Positions 8,396 through 15,677 of a stretch of DNA of 21,617 nucleotides are shown piece by piece. The translations under genes and the position numbers were made by a program. A model generated the notes under the pieces. That model did no database searches, was not told the origin of the DNA, and saw nothing but the letters and a program-made list of their open reading frames with translations. The stretch lies in the NCBI GenBank assembly GCA_035325645.1, contig DAOKZK010000041.1, positions 1-21,617 on the forward strand, given 5' to 3'. The stretch comes from Macondimonas sp035325645. Its GTDB lineage: Bacteria; Pseudomonadota; Gammaproteobacteria; UBA5335. The stretch's first letter is position 1; every line of letters starts with the position of its first letter.

Positions 8396-8856
8396 TTCTG
8401 AGACTCCCTGAAACGGCTTCAAGATGGTGTATCGGATCGTGACATCTCTGTCATCGAGCCGGGGACAGTTTCGTGTCTCTATCTGACGACACCGTGACGT
8501 CTCGGCGACACTTCTGTGACGCAAATATGCGCGATCCAGGTCGCTGCTCGACCCGTTTCCGATGGCCTCCCTGCCCGCAATGCGTTGCCACGGTTAAACT
8601 CTAATGCGATCAGTCATTTGTGCTGCTTGTCATCGAGCGCTTCGCTTCGATTGCACGTGGAGATTCTGGGTGTGTATGTCTGTGTGCATCGCAACCGGGC
8701 GAACTTTTCCGAATCGTCCCGGTCCCATCAGCTACACAAGCAAGTTTGGAACGGCAGAGAATCGTCGGAAAGATTCGTGTTGATGCGATGAAGATGATCG
8801 TGGCCCGATCAAATCGTCAGGGGCCAAATCGATCTTGATATGTGAAGGAGGAACTC
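8396..8856. other. Divergent intergenic region, 461 bases
   Basis: No credible gene: the plus-strand frames here have no ribosome site or recognisable product, and base composition is less GC-rich than the flanking genes. The half nearest the minus-strand gene (8440-8520) is crowded with TGAC/GTCA motifs, including the palindrome at 8440-8453. The other half contains the repeated CAAATCG (8811-8827) and GAATC-N8-GATTC (8759-8776). TGTCATCGAGC occurs twice (8449-8459 and 8628-8638). Promoters for both flanking units must lie here, but I could not fix convincing -35/-10 pairs. Confidence 0.5.
8440..8453. promoter_or_regulatory. Candidate operator, TGACA-N4-TGTCA palindrome
   Basis: A perfect interrupted palindrome TGACA-TCTC-TGTCA lies 45 bases upstream of the minus-strand start codon, about where a -35 region or operator would be. 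Arm sequence and four-base spacing equal those of the CusR/PcoR-type copper response-regulator box (TGACAANNTTGTCA), although the inner A..T pair is not matched. Several TGAC-containing elements follow up to 8520. The palindrome is seen directly; a regulator is only inferred. Confidence 0.35.
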
Positions 8857-9018
8857 ATGCTGGGCTATGCATTGTGGTTCCTTGTAATAGCGATCGTGGC
8901 TGGTGCCTTGGGTTTCAGCGGCATTGCCGGAACGGCGAGCTGGATCGCTCAGGTTCTGTTTATTTTGTTTCTCGTTTTGTTCGTTATTTATTTCTTCACC
9001 CGTCGAAAAGTCTTTTGA
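8857..9018 (+). CDS. DUF1328 (YtjA-type) small membrane protein
   Basis: A 53-residue membrane protein with two hydrophobic helices (about 3-20 and 30-47) and a basic end (TRRKVF). The sequence LGYALWFLVIAIVAGALGFS followed by GIAGTASWIAQ is the hallmark of the DUF1328/YtjA family: the LGF-x-GIAGTA motif between the helices is what I recognise. The biochemical role is unknown; these genes often sit beside stress genes such as CsbD and BON proteins, as here. A strong Shine-Dalgarno AAGGAGG (8845-8851) lies five bases before the ATG. It is the first gene of the stress operon, with the BON gene starting 22 bases after its stop. Confidence 0.9.
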   Translation: MLGYALWFLVIAIVAGALGFSGIAGTASWIAQVLFILFLVLFVIYFFTRRKVF

Positions 9019-9040
9019 ATAGATCGCTGGAGGATGACAA

Positions 9041-9655
9041 ATGAAGAGCGTCAAGAAGGGTCAGCGTTATTATCGGGGCGTGGTGGTTGCAACCGGATTC
9101 CTCGCCGTCGCTGCGATCAATCCGCTGCACACGGCTGTGGCCGCGGAACGCGGCGCGACGCAGCGCGTGGACGATGCGGCCATCACGGCTCAGGTCAAGA
9201 CGCGATTGCTGGCCGATGAAATCACGCGCGGCATCAACATCAATGTCGACACCGAGGCCGGTGTGGTGACCTTGCGCGGCACGGCACCGACCGCAGAGGC
9301 GAAGGCCAAGGCTGAACAAGTGGCCAAGTCTGTCGAAGGTGTGCAGGCCGTCGCGAATTCGCTGATCGTCGGCGATTCGTCCATGAACCCGCAGACCGCC
9401 ACCGCAAAGGCGAAAGAAGTCGCCGAAGAAGGTGAGCATGCGGCCGGCGACGCCTGGATCACCACCAAGGTCAAGGCGCAGCTGCTGGCCGATTCCGACA
9501 TCAAAGGACTGGACATCAACGTATCGACGAAGGACGGCGTGGTCACGCTGGCCGGAATGGTCCCCTCCAAAATGGTCCGCGACAAGGCGATCCGCATTGC
9601 GAAAGATGTGAAGGGCGTCAAGAGCGTCAATTCCGAAGCGCTGAAGGCCAAGTAA
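9041..9655 (+). CDS. OsmY-like periplasmic protein with two BON domains
   Basis: A 204-residue exported protein, close in length and layout to E. coli OsmY. A signal peptide ends near HTAVAA (about residue 35). Two BON domains follow (about 43-110 and 137-203), each with the pattern 'ITxxVKxxLLAD ... INVxTxxGVVTLxG ... A ... V.GV..V.N', joined by an Ala/Glu/Lys-rich linker. BON domains bind phospholipid or membrane surfaces, and OsmY-type proteins stabilise the envelope under osmotic or stationary-phase stress and can act as periplasmic chaperones. GGAGG (9029-9033) precedes the ATG by seven bases. Position between DUF1328 and CsbD supports a general stress role; which stress is not visible here. 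Confidence 0.92.
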   Translation: MKSVKKGQRYYRGVVVATGFLAVAAINPLHTAVAAERGATQRVDDAAITAQVKTRLLADEITRGININVDTEAGVVTLRGTAPTAEAKAKAEQVAKSVEGVQAVANSLIVGDSSMNPQTATAKAKEVAEEGEHAAGDAWITTKVKAQLLADSDIKGLDINVSTKDGVVTLAGMVPSKMVRDKAIRIAKDVKGVKSVNSEALKAK

Positions 9656-9704
9656 CGCGCGTCATCCTGACGACGCGATCAATGTCCGGAGAGAGGAAGC
9701 ACTC

Positions 9705-9905
9705 ATGAACGAAGATCGGATTCAAGGCAAGTGGAAGCAGCTCAAGGGTCAGCTCAAGGCCAAGTGGGGAGAACTCACGGATGACGACCTGAGCTATGCC
9801 GAAGGCAACCGGGATTATCTCTTGGGGAAGATCCAGGAACGTTATGGCCTTGCCAAGGATCGTGCCGAGGACCAGTTGAAGGCCTTCGAAAAAGACCTTG
9901 ACTGA
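9705..9905 (+). CDS. CsbD-family stress protein
   Basis: A 66-residue, highly charged protein that begins NEDRIQGKWKQLKGQLKAKWG and continues with 'D...GxxDxLxGKIQExYG', the standard CsbD/YjbJ pattern. It should fold into a few amphipathic helices and remain cytosolic, as there is no signal peptide. Family members are among the most strongly induced small proteins in stationary phase or osmotic stress, but their molecular function is unresolved. GAGAGGA lies about seven bases before the ATG. It is the last gene of the operon and is followed by a strong terminator. Confidence 0.94.
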   Translation: MNEDRIQGKWKQLKGQLKAKWGELTDDDLSYAEGNRDYLLGKIQERYGLAKDRAEDQLKAFEKDLD

Positions 9906-9944
9906 GATCCGGCGCCACGTTCCTCACGGAACGCGCGCGTGCAG

Positions 9945-9968
9945 CCCCCGCCTCATGGCGGGGGTTTT
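9945..9968 (+). terminator. Intrinsic terminator of the stress operon
   Basis: An 8-bp G/C hairpin (CCCCCGCC at 9945-9952, GGCGGGGG at 9957-9964, TCAT loop) is followed by TTTT (9965-9968). It lies 39 bases after the csbD-type gene. The last T overlaps the stop codon of the convergent glycosyltransferase gene, so its mRNA also ends with this hairpin right after the stop, though without a U-tract in that direction. Confidence 0.85.
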
Positions 9969-11209
9969 CATTTGTCAGACCGCGCTTGATCGTCGGGCCG
10001 CCACCAGCCGTCGACCCGCTCGCCGGCCTCATGCCGGTCCCAGCTCCCTTCCAAGAACGCGCTGAACTCGGCGCGAAAGCGTTCCGGCGCGAAGCGCAGC
10101 GCATTGTCGCGGCAGGCGGCTGGCGTGAGGTCATCGCGCACCCGCTCGAAGCGCTCGATCGCGGCCACGATGGCGGCGACCGACTGTTCGGCGAAAAAGA
10201 GGCCCGTCGGCGCGGCTCGCGTCCCCTCCGGCGTCGCGGGCTCCTCCAGACCGACGATGGTTTCGCGCGCGCCGCCCCGGCCGAAGGCGATGACGGGCGT
10301 GCCGCACGCCTGCGCCTCCACCGGCGCGATGCCGAAGTCTTCCTCCGCGGCGAAGACGAAGGCCCGGGCGCGTTGCAAATGATCGCGCAAGACCTCGAAG
10401 GGCTGATGGCCGAGCAATTCCACGTTGGGCGCGGCGACCGCCTTGCACCGCGCCAGATCCGGCCCGTCGCCGATCACGACCAGGCGCCGGTTGGGCATGG
10501 CGGCGAACGCCTCCACGATGAGCGGAATCTGCTTGTAGGGCACCATGCGCGCGACGGTGAGGTAGAAATCCTCTTTCTGCTCGCGCAGCGTGAAGGCGGC
10601 GACGTCCACCGGCGGATAGATCACCCTGGACGGGCGGCCGTGGACCTTGCGGATGCGCCGGGCGATGAATTCGGAGATGGCGATGTAGGCGTCCACGCCG
10701 TTTGCGGTGCGGCTTTCCCACAGACGCATGTAGTGCAGGATCGCCCGGGCAAGAACGCTCCTGATGCCGCGCTCGAGACCCGCTTCGCGCAGGTATTGAT
10801 GCTGCAGGTCCCAGGCATAGCGGATGGGCGAATAGCACATGCACAGATGCAGCTGGTCGGGCCCGGTCAGCACGCCACTTGCGACGGCATAGCTGCTCGA
10901 GAGCACGAGTTCGTAGGGCGAGAGGTCGAGCTGCTCGATCGCCAGCGGCATCAGCGGCAGATAGGCGCGGTGGTGCATGCGCGCGCCGGGCAGCCGCTGG
11001 ATGAAGGAGGTGGTGACCGGCTTGTGGCGGATGCAGCCGCGCTCGCCGGGCGGCAGAAAGTCGATCAGGCTGAACAGCTCGGCCTGCGGATAACAGTCCA
11101 GCATCTGCTCCAGCACGCGCTCGGCGCCGCCATAGACGTACAGCCAATCGTGCACCAGCGCGGTCTTGGCCGACTGAGCGGTGGGCAGGTCCGTCGTCGT
11201 CAGACGCAC
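9968..11209 (-). CDS. GT4-family glycosyltransferase (WbaZ-like)
   Basis: A cytosolic or membrane-associated retaining glycosyltransferase of the GT-B fold, 413 residues, that adds a sugar from a nucleotide donor to a growing surface polysaccharide. The N-terminal domain opens with VHDWLYVYGGAERV, the glycine loop typical of the WbaZ/mannosyltransferase-like subgroup; CYSPIRYAWD (125-134) is another trademark. The C-terminal domain has the donor-binding EX7E motif (Glu290 and Glu298 in EEDFGIAPVE) followed by ACGTPVIAFGRGG. The GTG at 11209 is chosen because it begins five bases after the preceding gene's stop; a longer frame from 11293 would overlap that gene by 80 bases with a meaningless basic N-terminus. 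It is the last gene of the cluster. Donor and acceptor are not determinable. Confidence 0.88.
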   Translation of the reverse strand: MRLTTTDLPTAQSAKTALVHDWLYVYGGAERVLEQMLDCYPQAELFSLIDFLPPGERGCIRHKPVTTSFIQRLPGARMHHRAYLPLMPLAIEQLDLSPYELVLSSSYAVASGVLTGPDQLHLCMCYSPIRYAWDLQHQYLREAGLERGIRSVLARAILHYMRLWESRTANGVDAYIAISEFIARRIRKVHGRPSRVIYPPVDVAAFTLREQKEDFYLTVARMVPYKQIPLIVEAFAAMPNRRLVVIGDGPDLARCKAVAAPNVELLGHQPFEVLRDHLQRARAFVFAAEEDFGIAPVEAQACGTPVIAFGRGGARETIVGLEEPATPEGTRAAPTGLFFAEQSVAAIVAAIERFERVRDDLTPAACRDNALRFAPERFRAEFSAFLEGSWDRHEAGERVDGWWRPDDQARSDK

Positions 11210-11213
11210 GGGC

Positions 11214-12329
11214 TCATCCGCGAACGCGCTGCACCGAAGGCAGCGCTCGAGGCTGTGCTTCCTGCGCCAGCGTGAGCATCTTCGCCGCCGCATCGCGCCA
11301 GAGGAAGCGCTGGACCTGGCGCGTCCCCGCCGCGATCAGGCGTTCCCGCAAGGCGTCGTCCTCGAGGATCTGCTGCAGCCTGCGCGCGATGTCGTCGACA
11401 TCCTCGGCATCGCAATACAGCGCCGCATCGCCCGCGACCTCGGGCAGCGAGGCCGCGTAGGAGCACAGCACCGGGCAGCCGAAGGTCATCGCTTCCAGCG
11501 GCGGCAGGCCGAATCCTTCGTACAGCGAAGGGAACACGAAGGCGCGCGCGTGGCGATACAGCGCCGCAAGCTCGGCATCGGTGAGATAGCCGGTGCGGAC
11601 CAGACCGTCCGCAACAGCGGGCGCGGTCTGCGCGAACACGCGCGCATGGCTGCCGCCAGCCAGGACCAGCCGCACGCCGCGCGGCGCAAGACGGCTGTAG
11701 GCAGCCACCAGCCGGGCGATGTTCTTGTTTGGATTGTCGCTGGCCACGGTCAGGATGAACGGCGTATCGCGCAGATTGAGCCGATCCAGGATCGTCTCGT
11801 CGGGCGTCACGCTGCGCCAATGATCGGCGCCGCAGGCAATGATGCTCAGGCGCGAGGCGGGAATTCCGGCCCGCAGGCGCAGCTCCATGGCGGAAAAGGC
11901 CGAGTCGGTCGCCACGCGCAGCGTGGAGCGGCGCGCGGCCAGCGCAAACAAGGCCCGGTAGGAGGCGCGGAAGGCACGCGTGTAACCCTCCGGGCAGGAA
12001 AACACGGACGCGTCGTGCAGCACGACCACCTGATGGCGCGCGAGGACCGGAAAGGTGTTGCACCAGTTGAGCAGCACGCCGCGCGCGTGGCGCGGCAGCT
12101 CCAGTTGCTCCCACAAATGCCCGCGCAGCCGCCCCACACGGCGGATGGCGATCGAGCGCAGCGCAGGCAGCGATGCCGGCGCACCCGTCGGCACCAGCAC
12201 CTGCGCCGCGATGTCGAGGGCTGGTGCGCGTGCCGTCAGGAGTTCATCCAGCGCCAGCAGCATCTCGCGCGCATAGCGCTGCACGCCGCTGGTGCGCTGG
12301 GTGAGAAATCGCCCGTTGATGGTCAGCAT
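11214..12329 (-). CDS. GT4-family glycosyltransferase
   Basis: A 371-residue GT-B glycosyltransferase of surface-polysaccharide type. The start NGRFLTQRTSGVQRYA (5-20) is a well-known opening of this GT4 subgroup. Further signatures are VVLHDASVF (103-110), the Rossmann segment ILTVASDNPNKNI (192-204) and the EX7E donor site (Glu271 and Glu279 in YEGFGLPPLEA) followed by FGCPVLCS. The ATG at 12329 has an AAAGG-type Shine-Dalgarno about six bases upstream; an open frame extending to 12662 has only low-complexity Arg/Pro sequence, antisense-like to the upstream gene. The next gene begins four bases beyond its stop, so the two glycosyltransferases are probably coupled. The sugar specificity is unknown; the adjacent GDP-sugar reductase suggests a GDP-6-deoxyhexose donor for one of them. 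Confidence 0.88.
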   Translation of the reverse strand: MLTINGRFLTQRTSGVQRYAREMLLALDELLTARAPALDIAAQVLVPTGAPASLPALRSIAIRRVGRLRGHLWEQLELPRHARGVLLNWCNTFPVLARHQVVVLHDASVFSCPEGYTRAFRASYRALFALAARRSTLRVATDSAFSAMELRLRAGIPASRLSIIACGADHWRSVTPDETILDRLNLRDTPFILTVASDNPNKNIARLVAAYSRLAPRGVRLVLAGGSHARVFAQTAPAVADGLVRTGYLTDAELAALYRHARAFVFPSLYEGFGLPPLEAMTFGCPVLCSYAASLPEVAGDAALYCDAEDVDDIARRLQQILEDDALRERLIAAGTRQVQRFLWRDAAAKMLTLAQEAQPRALPSVQRVRG

Positions 12330-12382
12330 CTGCGGCCTTTTGATGTGCACCAGGGGCGGCCGGGGGCGAGACGCCTCATGGC

Positions 12383-13366
12383 TCAGGCCGCATCCGCGGC
12401 GCACTTGAGGCCGTGGCCGCGCGACAGGTCGGCAAGCATCCAGGACAGCGTTTCCTCCAGCGTATAGTCCGGCAGCGCGCCCACCGTCTCGTACAGTTTG
12501 GCGGGATCGCCGATCAGGCACCGGGCATCGATGGCGCGCACGAGGCCATGGTCGACGTCGACGGCGATCGGGTTCCCGGACAGCGACCGCAACAGCTCGA
12601 CCACGTCGGCCACGCGGTGTCCGCGCCCGGAGCAGATGTTGACGGTCTCCCCAGCCGGACAACGCTCCAGGATGCCGAGATAGGCCTGCGCCACGCGGCG
12701 CACGTCGTTGAATTCGCGCACCACGTCCGTGTTGCCGAGCCGGATGCGCGCCTCACCGCGCTGGAAGTGCCCGACGATCTTGGGCACCAGGAAGTTTTCG
12801 TTCTGGCCCACGCCGGTGTAGTTGAACGGCCGGGTGAGCACGATCGGCAGATCGTCCTGCCGTGTCCGCGCCATGTGTTCCATCGCCAGCTTGCTGATCG
12901 CGTAGTGATTGATCGGGGCGGGCGTCGCGCTCTCGGTCATCGGCGAGCCCTTCGTGCCGCCGTACACCGTCGCGCTGCTGGACAGGACGACCTTCTGCAC
13001 CGGCGCCCGCTCGGCGATCAGCGCATCGAGCAGGTTCAGCGTGCCGAACAGGTTGACCTGATAGAGCGCTGCGGCGTCCTGGTGGTTGGCAAACGAAATC
13101 GCGGCCAGATGCACGACATGGGTCGGCTGCACCTTCGCCACCACCTCGCGCAACCGCGCGGCATCGGTCAGGCTGCCCGCGATCTCGTCGCTGCCGACCG
13201 GGTCATCGCGGACCAGCCCGACGACGCGATAACCGGCCGCTTGCAGCGCTTGACGTACATAGTATCCAGTGAATCCACGCGAACCGGTCAGCAGGACCAC
13301 ACGTTGTGGGCGTATGGTGGCCAGCTCCCCGTCTTTTGACGTTGCGGGTTTGCTCGGCGAAAGCAT
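12383..13366 (-). CDS. GDP-4-keto-6-deoxy-D-mannose reductase-like (Rmd/Tld)
   Basis: A 327-residue short-chain (extended SDR) nucleotide-sugar enzyme. The cofactor loop TGSRGFTG (27-34), SSSATVYG (129-136) and catalytic Tyr155/Lys159 (YAISK) are intact. RPFNYTGVGQ (179-188) and NFLVPKI are characteristic of the Rmd/GDP-6-deoxytalose branch, which reduces GDP-4-keto-6-deoxymannose to GDP-D-rhamnose or its C4 epimer. Sequence alone does not separate those two products. The partner GDP-mannose 4,6-dehydratase (Gmd) is not in this window. The ATG at 13366 follows AGAGGA by about nine bases. It opens the second half of the cluster after a 197-base gap, so it may have its own promoter. A general NAD-dependent epimerase is the alternative. 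Confidence 0.82.
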   Translation of the reverse strand: MLSPSKPATSKDGELATIRPQRVVLLTGSRGFTGYYVRQALQAAGYRVVGLVRDDPVGSDEIAGSLTDAARLREVVAKVQPTHVVHLAAISFANHQDAAALYQVNLFGTLNLLDALIAERAPVQKVVLSSSATVYGGTKGSPMTESATPAPINHYAISKLAMEHMARTRQDDLPIVLTRPFNYTGVGQNENFLVPKIVGHFQRGEARIRLGNTDVVREFNDVRRVAQAYLGILERCPAGETVNICSGRGHRVADVVELLRSLSGNPIAVDVDHGLVRAIDARCLIGDPAKLYETVGALPDYTLEETLSWMLADLSRGHGLKCAADAA

Positions 13367-13563
13367 GTCGAAAAATCCTCTTGAAGTCTCCTTGAACCTC
13401 CACGCTGGTGGTGGCGAACCGGAGCTTTGAAATCCTGTCGGGGCAATGCGCACCTTGGTGCAAGGCCAGCGCCACCGACGCACAGACCTTTCAGGAAGTA
13501 GATCGGCCCGTGGGGATCAAGCTTGAAGATCGAACGCTCGGGGGGAGCATAGACCGTGTTTTT
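13367..13563. other. Intergenic break inside the polysaccharide cluster
   Basis: The only sizeable gap in the minus-strand cluster visible here (197 bases). It holds the perfect 12-base palindrome GCACCTTGGTGC (13450-13461) about 85 bases upstream of the reductase start, a possible operator or hairpin. No clear intrinsic terminator follows the preceding gene, though A-rich bases run just past its stop. A promoter for the reductase-GT4-GT4 part is likely but I could not pick out hexamers. Confidence 0.4.
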
Positions 13564-14412
13564 TTAGCGAAGGACGATCAAAACGAGATTCGCCGGGGAA
13601 AACCCAAAAATGAAGCGCAGATCCGGAAGCCGCACGTAATGTCGGATGAGCGCACGGGTCGCGGCCGCCTGGGCGGCGTCGTAGCGGTAGGAGAACGGGC
13701 CACATTCGGTGCGCCAGCGAATTTCCTCGCCATCGGCGATATCCGTCTCGAACAACATGTCCACCGTGGGCGCGGCGGCCGAGCCGTCGTTGTGCAGGGC
13801 AGTGGACGGCAGGCTGTCGTCGAAGACGAGATAGCGAAAGCCCCGCGCGGCCGCCTCGCGGATGCGTCGCCACTGGTCCACGTGGTCGTCGAAATAGATC
13901 AGCGCTGGTGTTTGCGCTGCGCAGTCCAGCGGCAGGTCCATCCAGTCGTGCTCGTGGTAGCTGACGCCGTCTTCGAGACACTGGCGTTCGGCGAAGGAGA
14001 TGTCGAACGCGTACTGTCGTGCCTGATGAGCGGCCTGACGCAGCACCCAAGTGGTAAAGCCGCGAAACGTGCCGCTCTCCACCACGAGCGCCGGCTCGAT
14101 TGCGCGGGCGATGGTCCAGAGCAGCATAGCAGCGGAAAACCCGCCGCCCCCGGCATCCTGCGCCACCGGGCATCGAGGCAAAGCCTCAGTGAAAGCGCGG
14201 ATCTCCGCCGCTGGTGGCAGTTGGCCCGCCAGTTCTGGAAAGTTCGCCAAGCTTTCTGTCATTGCGGCACGGAAGGCTTCGATTTGTCGCGCCCGCACCT
14301 GCGGCGAGAGCATCTCGCGGAACCGCATCTCGGGCTGGAAGCGGCGCAGCGTGAAGCCGGCCGGCTCCAGCGAGCGGTTGATCAGACGGCGGGCTTGGGC
14401 TTTCCAGCTCAT
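13564..14412 (-). CDS. SAM-methyltransferase-like protein, function unknown
   Basis: A 282-residue cytosolic-looking protein. The central part has a Rossmann-like order: LVVESGTFRGFTTWVL (109-124) resembles motif I of class I SAM-dependent enzymes (E-x-G-x-x-x-G), then YAFDIS (134-139), LIYFDDHVDQW (171-181), and LVFDDS (195-200). This is the pattern of macrocin-O-methyltransferase/CmcI-like proteins found in glycan clusters, in which acidic pairs can bind metal. The first 80 residues are helical, with no signal peptide. Its start codon overlaps the stop of the upstream GT4 gene as ATGA, so it is translated with the cluster. It probably decorates a sugar or lipid intermediate, for example by O-methylation. 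The reaction is inferred; a non-enzymatic or hydroxylase-like role is possible. Confidence 0.65.
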   Translation of the reverse strand: MSWKAQARRLINRSLEPAGFTLRRFQPEMRFREMLSPQVRARQIEAFRAAMTESLANFPELAGQLPPAAEIRAFTEALPRCPVAQDAGGGGFSAAMLLWTIARAIEPALVVESGTFRGFTTWVLRQAAHQARQYAFDISFAERQCLEDGVSYHEHDWMDLPLDCAAQTPALIYFDDHVDQWRRIREAAARGFRYLVFDDSLPSTALHNDGSAAAPTVDMLFETDIADGEEIRWRTECGPFSYRYDAAQAAATRALIRHYVRLPDLRFIFGFSPANLVLIVLR

Positions 14413-15677
14413 GGGGATTCCTTGTTCGGTGGCTCCGGGATTACGGCGGGTGCAGGCACGGCGGTGCGTGATGAGCCGCGCGCGAGACGCTGATAGAGCG
14501 TCTGGTACTGATCGACCCAGCGGTCGCGGTCCATGAATGGTCGGGCCGAGGCGCGGGCCGCTTCGCCCATGCGGGCGCGCAGCGTCGCGTCACCGGCCAG
14601 TTGCCGCAGTGCGGCGACCAGCTCCCCGGGCCGGTCGGGCTCGAACAGGAGGCCGTTTTCGCCCGCGCGGATCATTTCCGGGATCCCGCCGCGGCGCGAA
14701 CCGATGACCGGTTTGCCGAAGGCGAGCGCCTCCGCGACGACCATGCCTAAGGGCTCCTGCCAGAGCGACGGCACCACCACGACGTCGACCTGCGGATAGA
14801 AATCCCGGGGCGCCACGCGGCCCAGAAAGCGCACGCGCTCGCTGGCATGGCGCGCGCGCAGCGACCGCTCGTAATCGGCCTTGCCGTTGCCGGCGATCCA
14901 CAGTTCCGCATGGGGCAGGTCGGCCGCGGCGAAGGCGTCCAGCAACGGCTCGACGCCCTTGGTGGGGTCGAGCCGGCCGATGAAGCCGATGCGCAGCTCT
15001 GGCCCGGCTGTGCGCGCCGGCGCATCGGGCACGCCCAGTTCCGCGGCATCACGCGCGTTGTGGATCACATGCTGGACAGGCACGCCGCTGAAGTAACCAG
15101 CTTGCAGGTGCCGATCCAGGATGTAGCGGCTCACACCCACTACGGCGCGCACCTTGCGGCTCAGGGCGCGGTGCGGCAGGCGCAGCAGGCGGCAGCCGGT
15201 GCACTGGCTTGCGCAGTTGCCGCGGCCTTCGCGGTACATGGTGGCTTTGGGGCACAGGCTATAGGCGTCATGCAGGACCTGAACCGAGGGAATCCCCGTG
15301 TCCGCAATGGTCTTCCAGGCAGCCGCCGACCAGCCGGGGAGGTTGTGGATGGACACGACATCGGGCTGTTCGACTTGCAGCACGCGCCGCAGAAGCGGCT
15401 GCATGGGCGCGTTGTAGCTGTCGAACAGATGCCAAGCCGCGCGGGCGACCGGATGCGGCCGATGTTTCAGGTCCGGCCGGTAGAGGTTGCGCAGGCCGGC
15501 GCGCCAGATGCGCACCCCGTCGCGGTCGGCCCGATGCAGCCCGGTCTCGGCGCCGATCGACAGCATGATCGGTTGCAGACCGCGCCGCAGCAGGCCGTGG
15601 GTCAGGTGGTGCAGCGTCATCTCCGCGCCGCCACCTTCAGCCGGATCGTCGAACAGGTTGAGAAACAGGACCTTCAC
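14409..15677 (-). CDS. GT4-family glycosyltransferase with Cys cluster
   Basis: A 422-residue GT-B glycosyltransferase. The N-terminus (GTG start) reads KVLFLNLFDDPAEGGGAEM with the glycine loop of the acceptor domain. HNLPGWS and VLHDAYSLCP are typical of the subgroup that also has the Cys cluster seen here (Cys142, Cys155, Cys159, Cys162), possibly a metal site. The donor domain has IGFIGRLDPTKGVEPLLDAF and the EX7E pair Glu308/Glu316 (EPLGMVVAE). Start choice: the GTG at 15677 overlaps the upstream GT2 stop as GTGA, matching the other junctions, and begins exactly at the first beta strand. A longer frame to 16415 runs antisense-like through the GT2 gene. The Pro/Ala-rich last 20 residues look disordered. 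Sugar specificity is unknown. Confidence 0.88.
   Translation of the reverse strand: MKVLFLNLFDDPAEGGGAEMTLHHLTHGLLRRGLQPIMLSIGAETGLHRADRDGVRIWRAGLRNLYRPDLKHRPHPVARAAWHLFDSYNAPMQPLLRRVLQVEQPDVVSIHNLPGWSAAAWKTIADTGIPSVQVLHDAYSLCPKATMYREGRGNCASQCTGCRLLRLPHRALSRKVRAVVGVSRYILDRHLQAGYFSGVPVQHVIHNARDAAELGVPDAPARTAGPELRIGFIGRLDPTKGVEPLLDAFAAADLPHAELWIAGNGKADYERSLRARHASERVRFLGRVAPRDFYPQVDVVVVPSLWQEPLGMVVAEALAFGKPVIGSRRGGIPEMIRAGENGLLFEPDRPGELVAALRQLAGDATLRARMGEAARASARPFMDRDRWVDQYQTLYQRLARGSSRTAVPAPAVIPEPPNKESP

Noticed and set aside
8516..8838. Plus-strand open frames of 70-90 codons in the divergent intergenic region
   Set aside because: No ribosome site, no family pattern, and composition like non-coding DNA.
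11210..11293. Longer N-terminus of the last glycosyltransferase
   Set aside because: The extra 28 residues are basic and overlap the coding end of the preceding gene; the family begins at the ALVHDW strand shortly after the chosen GTG.
9986..13339. Long plus-strand open frames over the minus-strand glycosyltransferases and reductase
   Set aside because: Antisense shadows of genes with clear family motifs; their products are low-complexity and match nothing known.
13367..13563. Open minus-strand frame through the gap before the reductase gene (reads PPERSIFKLDPHGPIYFLK)
   Set aside because: It looks somewhat protein-like and could be a gene remnant, but has no start, no ribosome site and no family I recognise.
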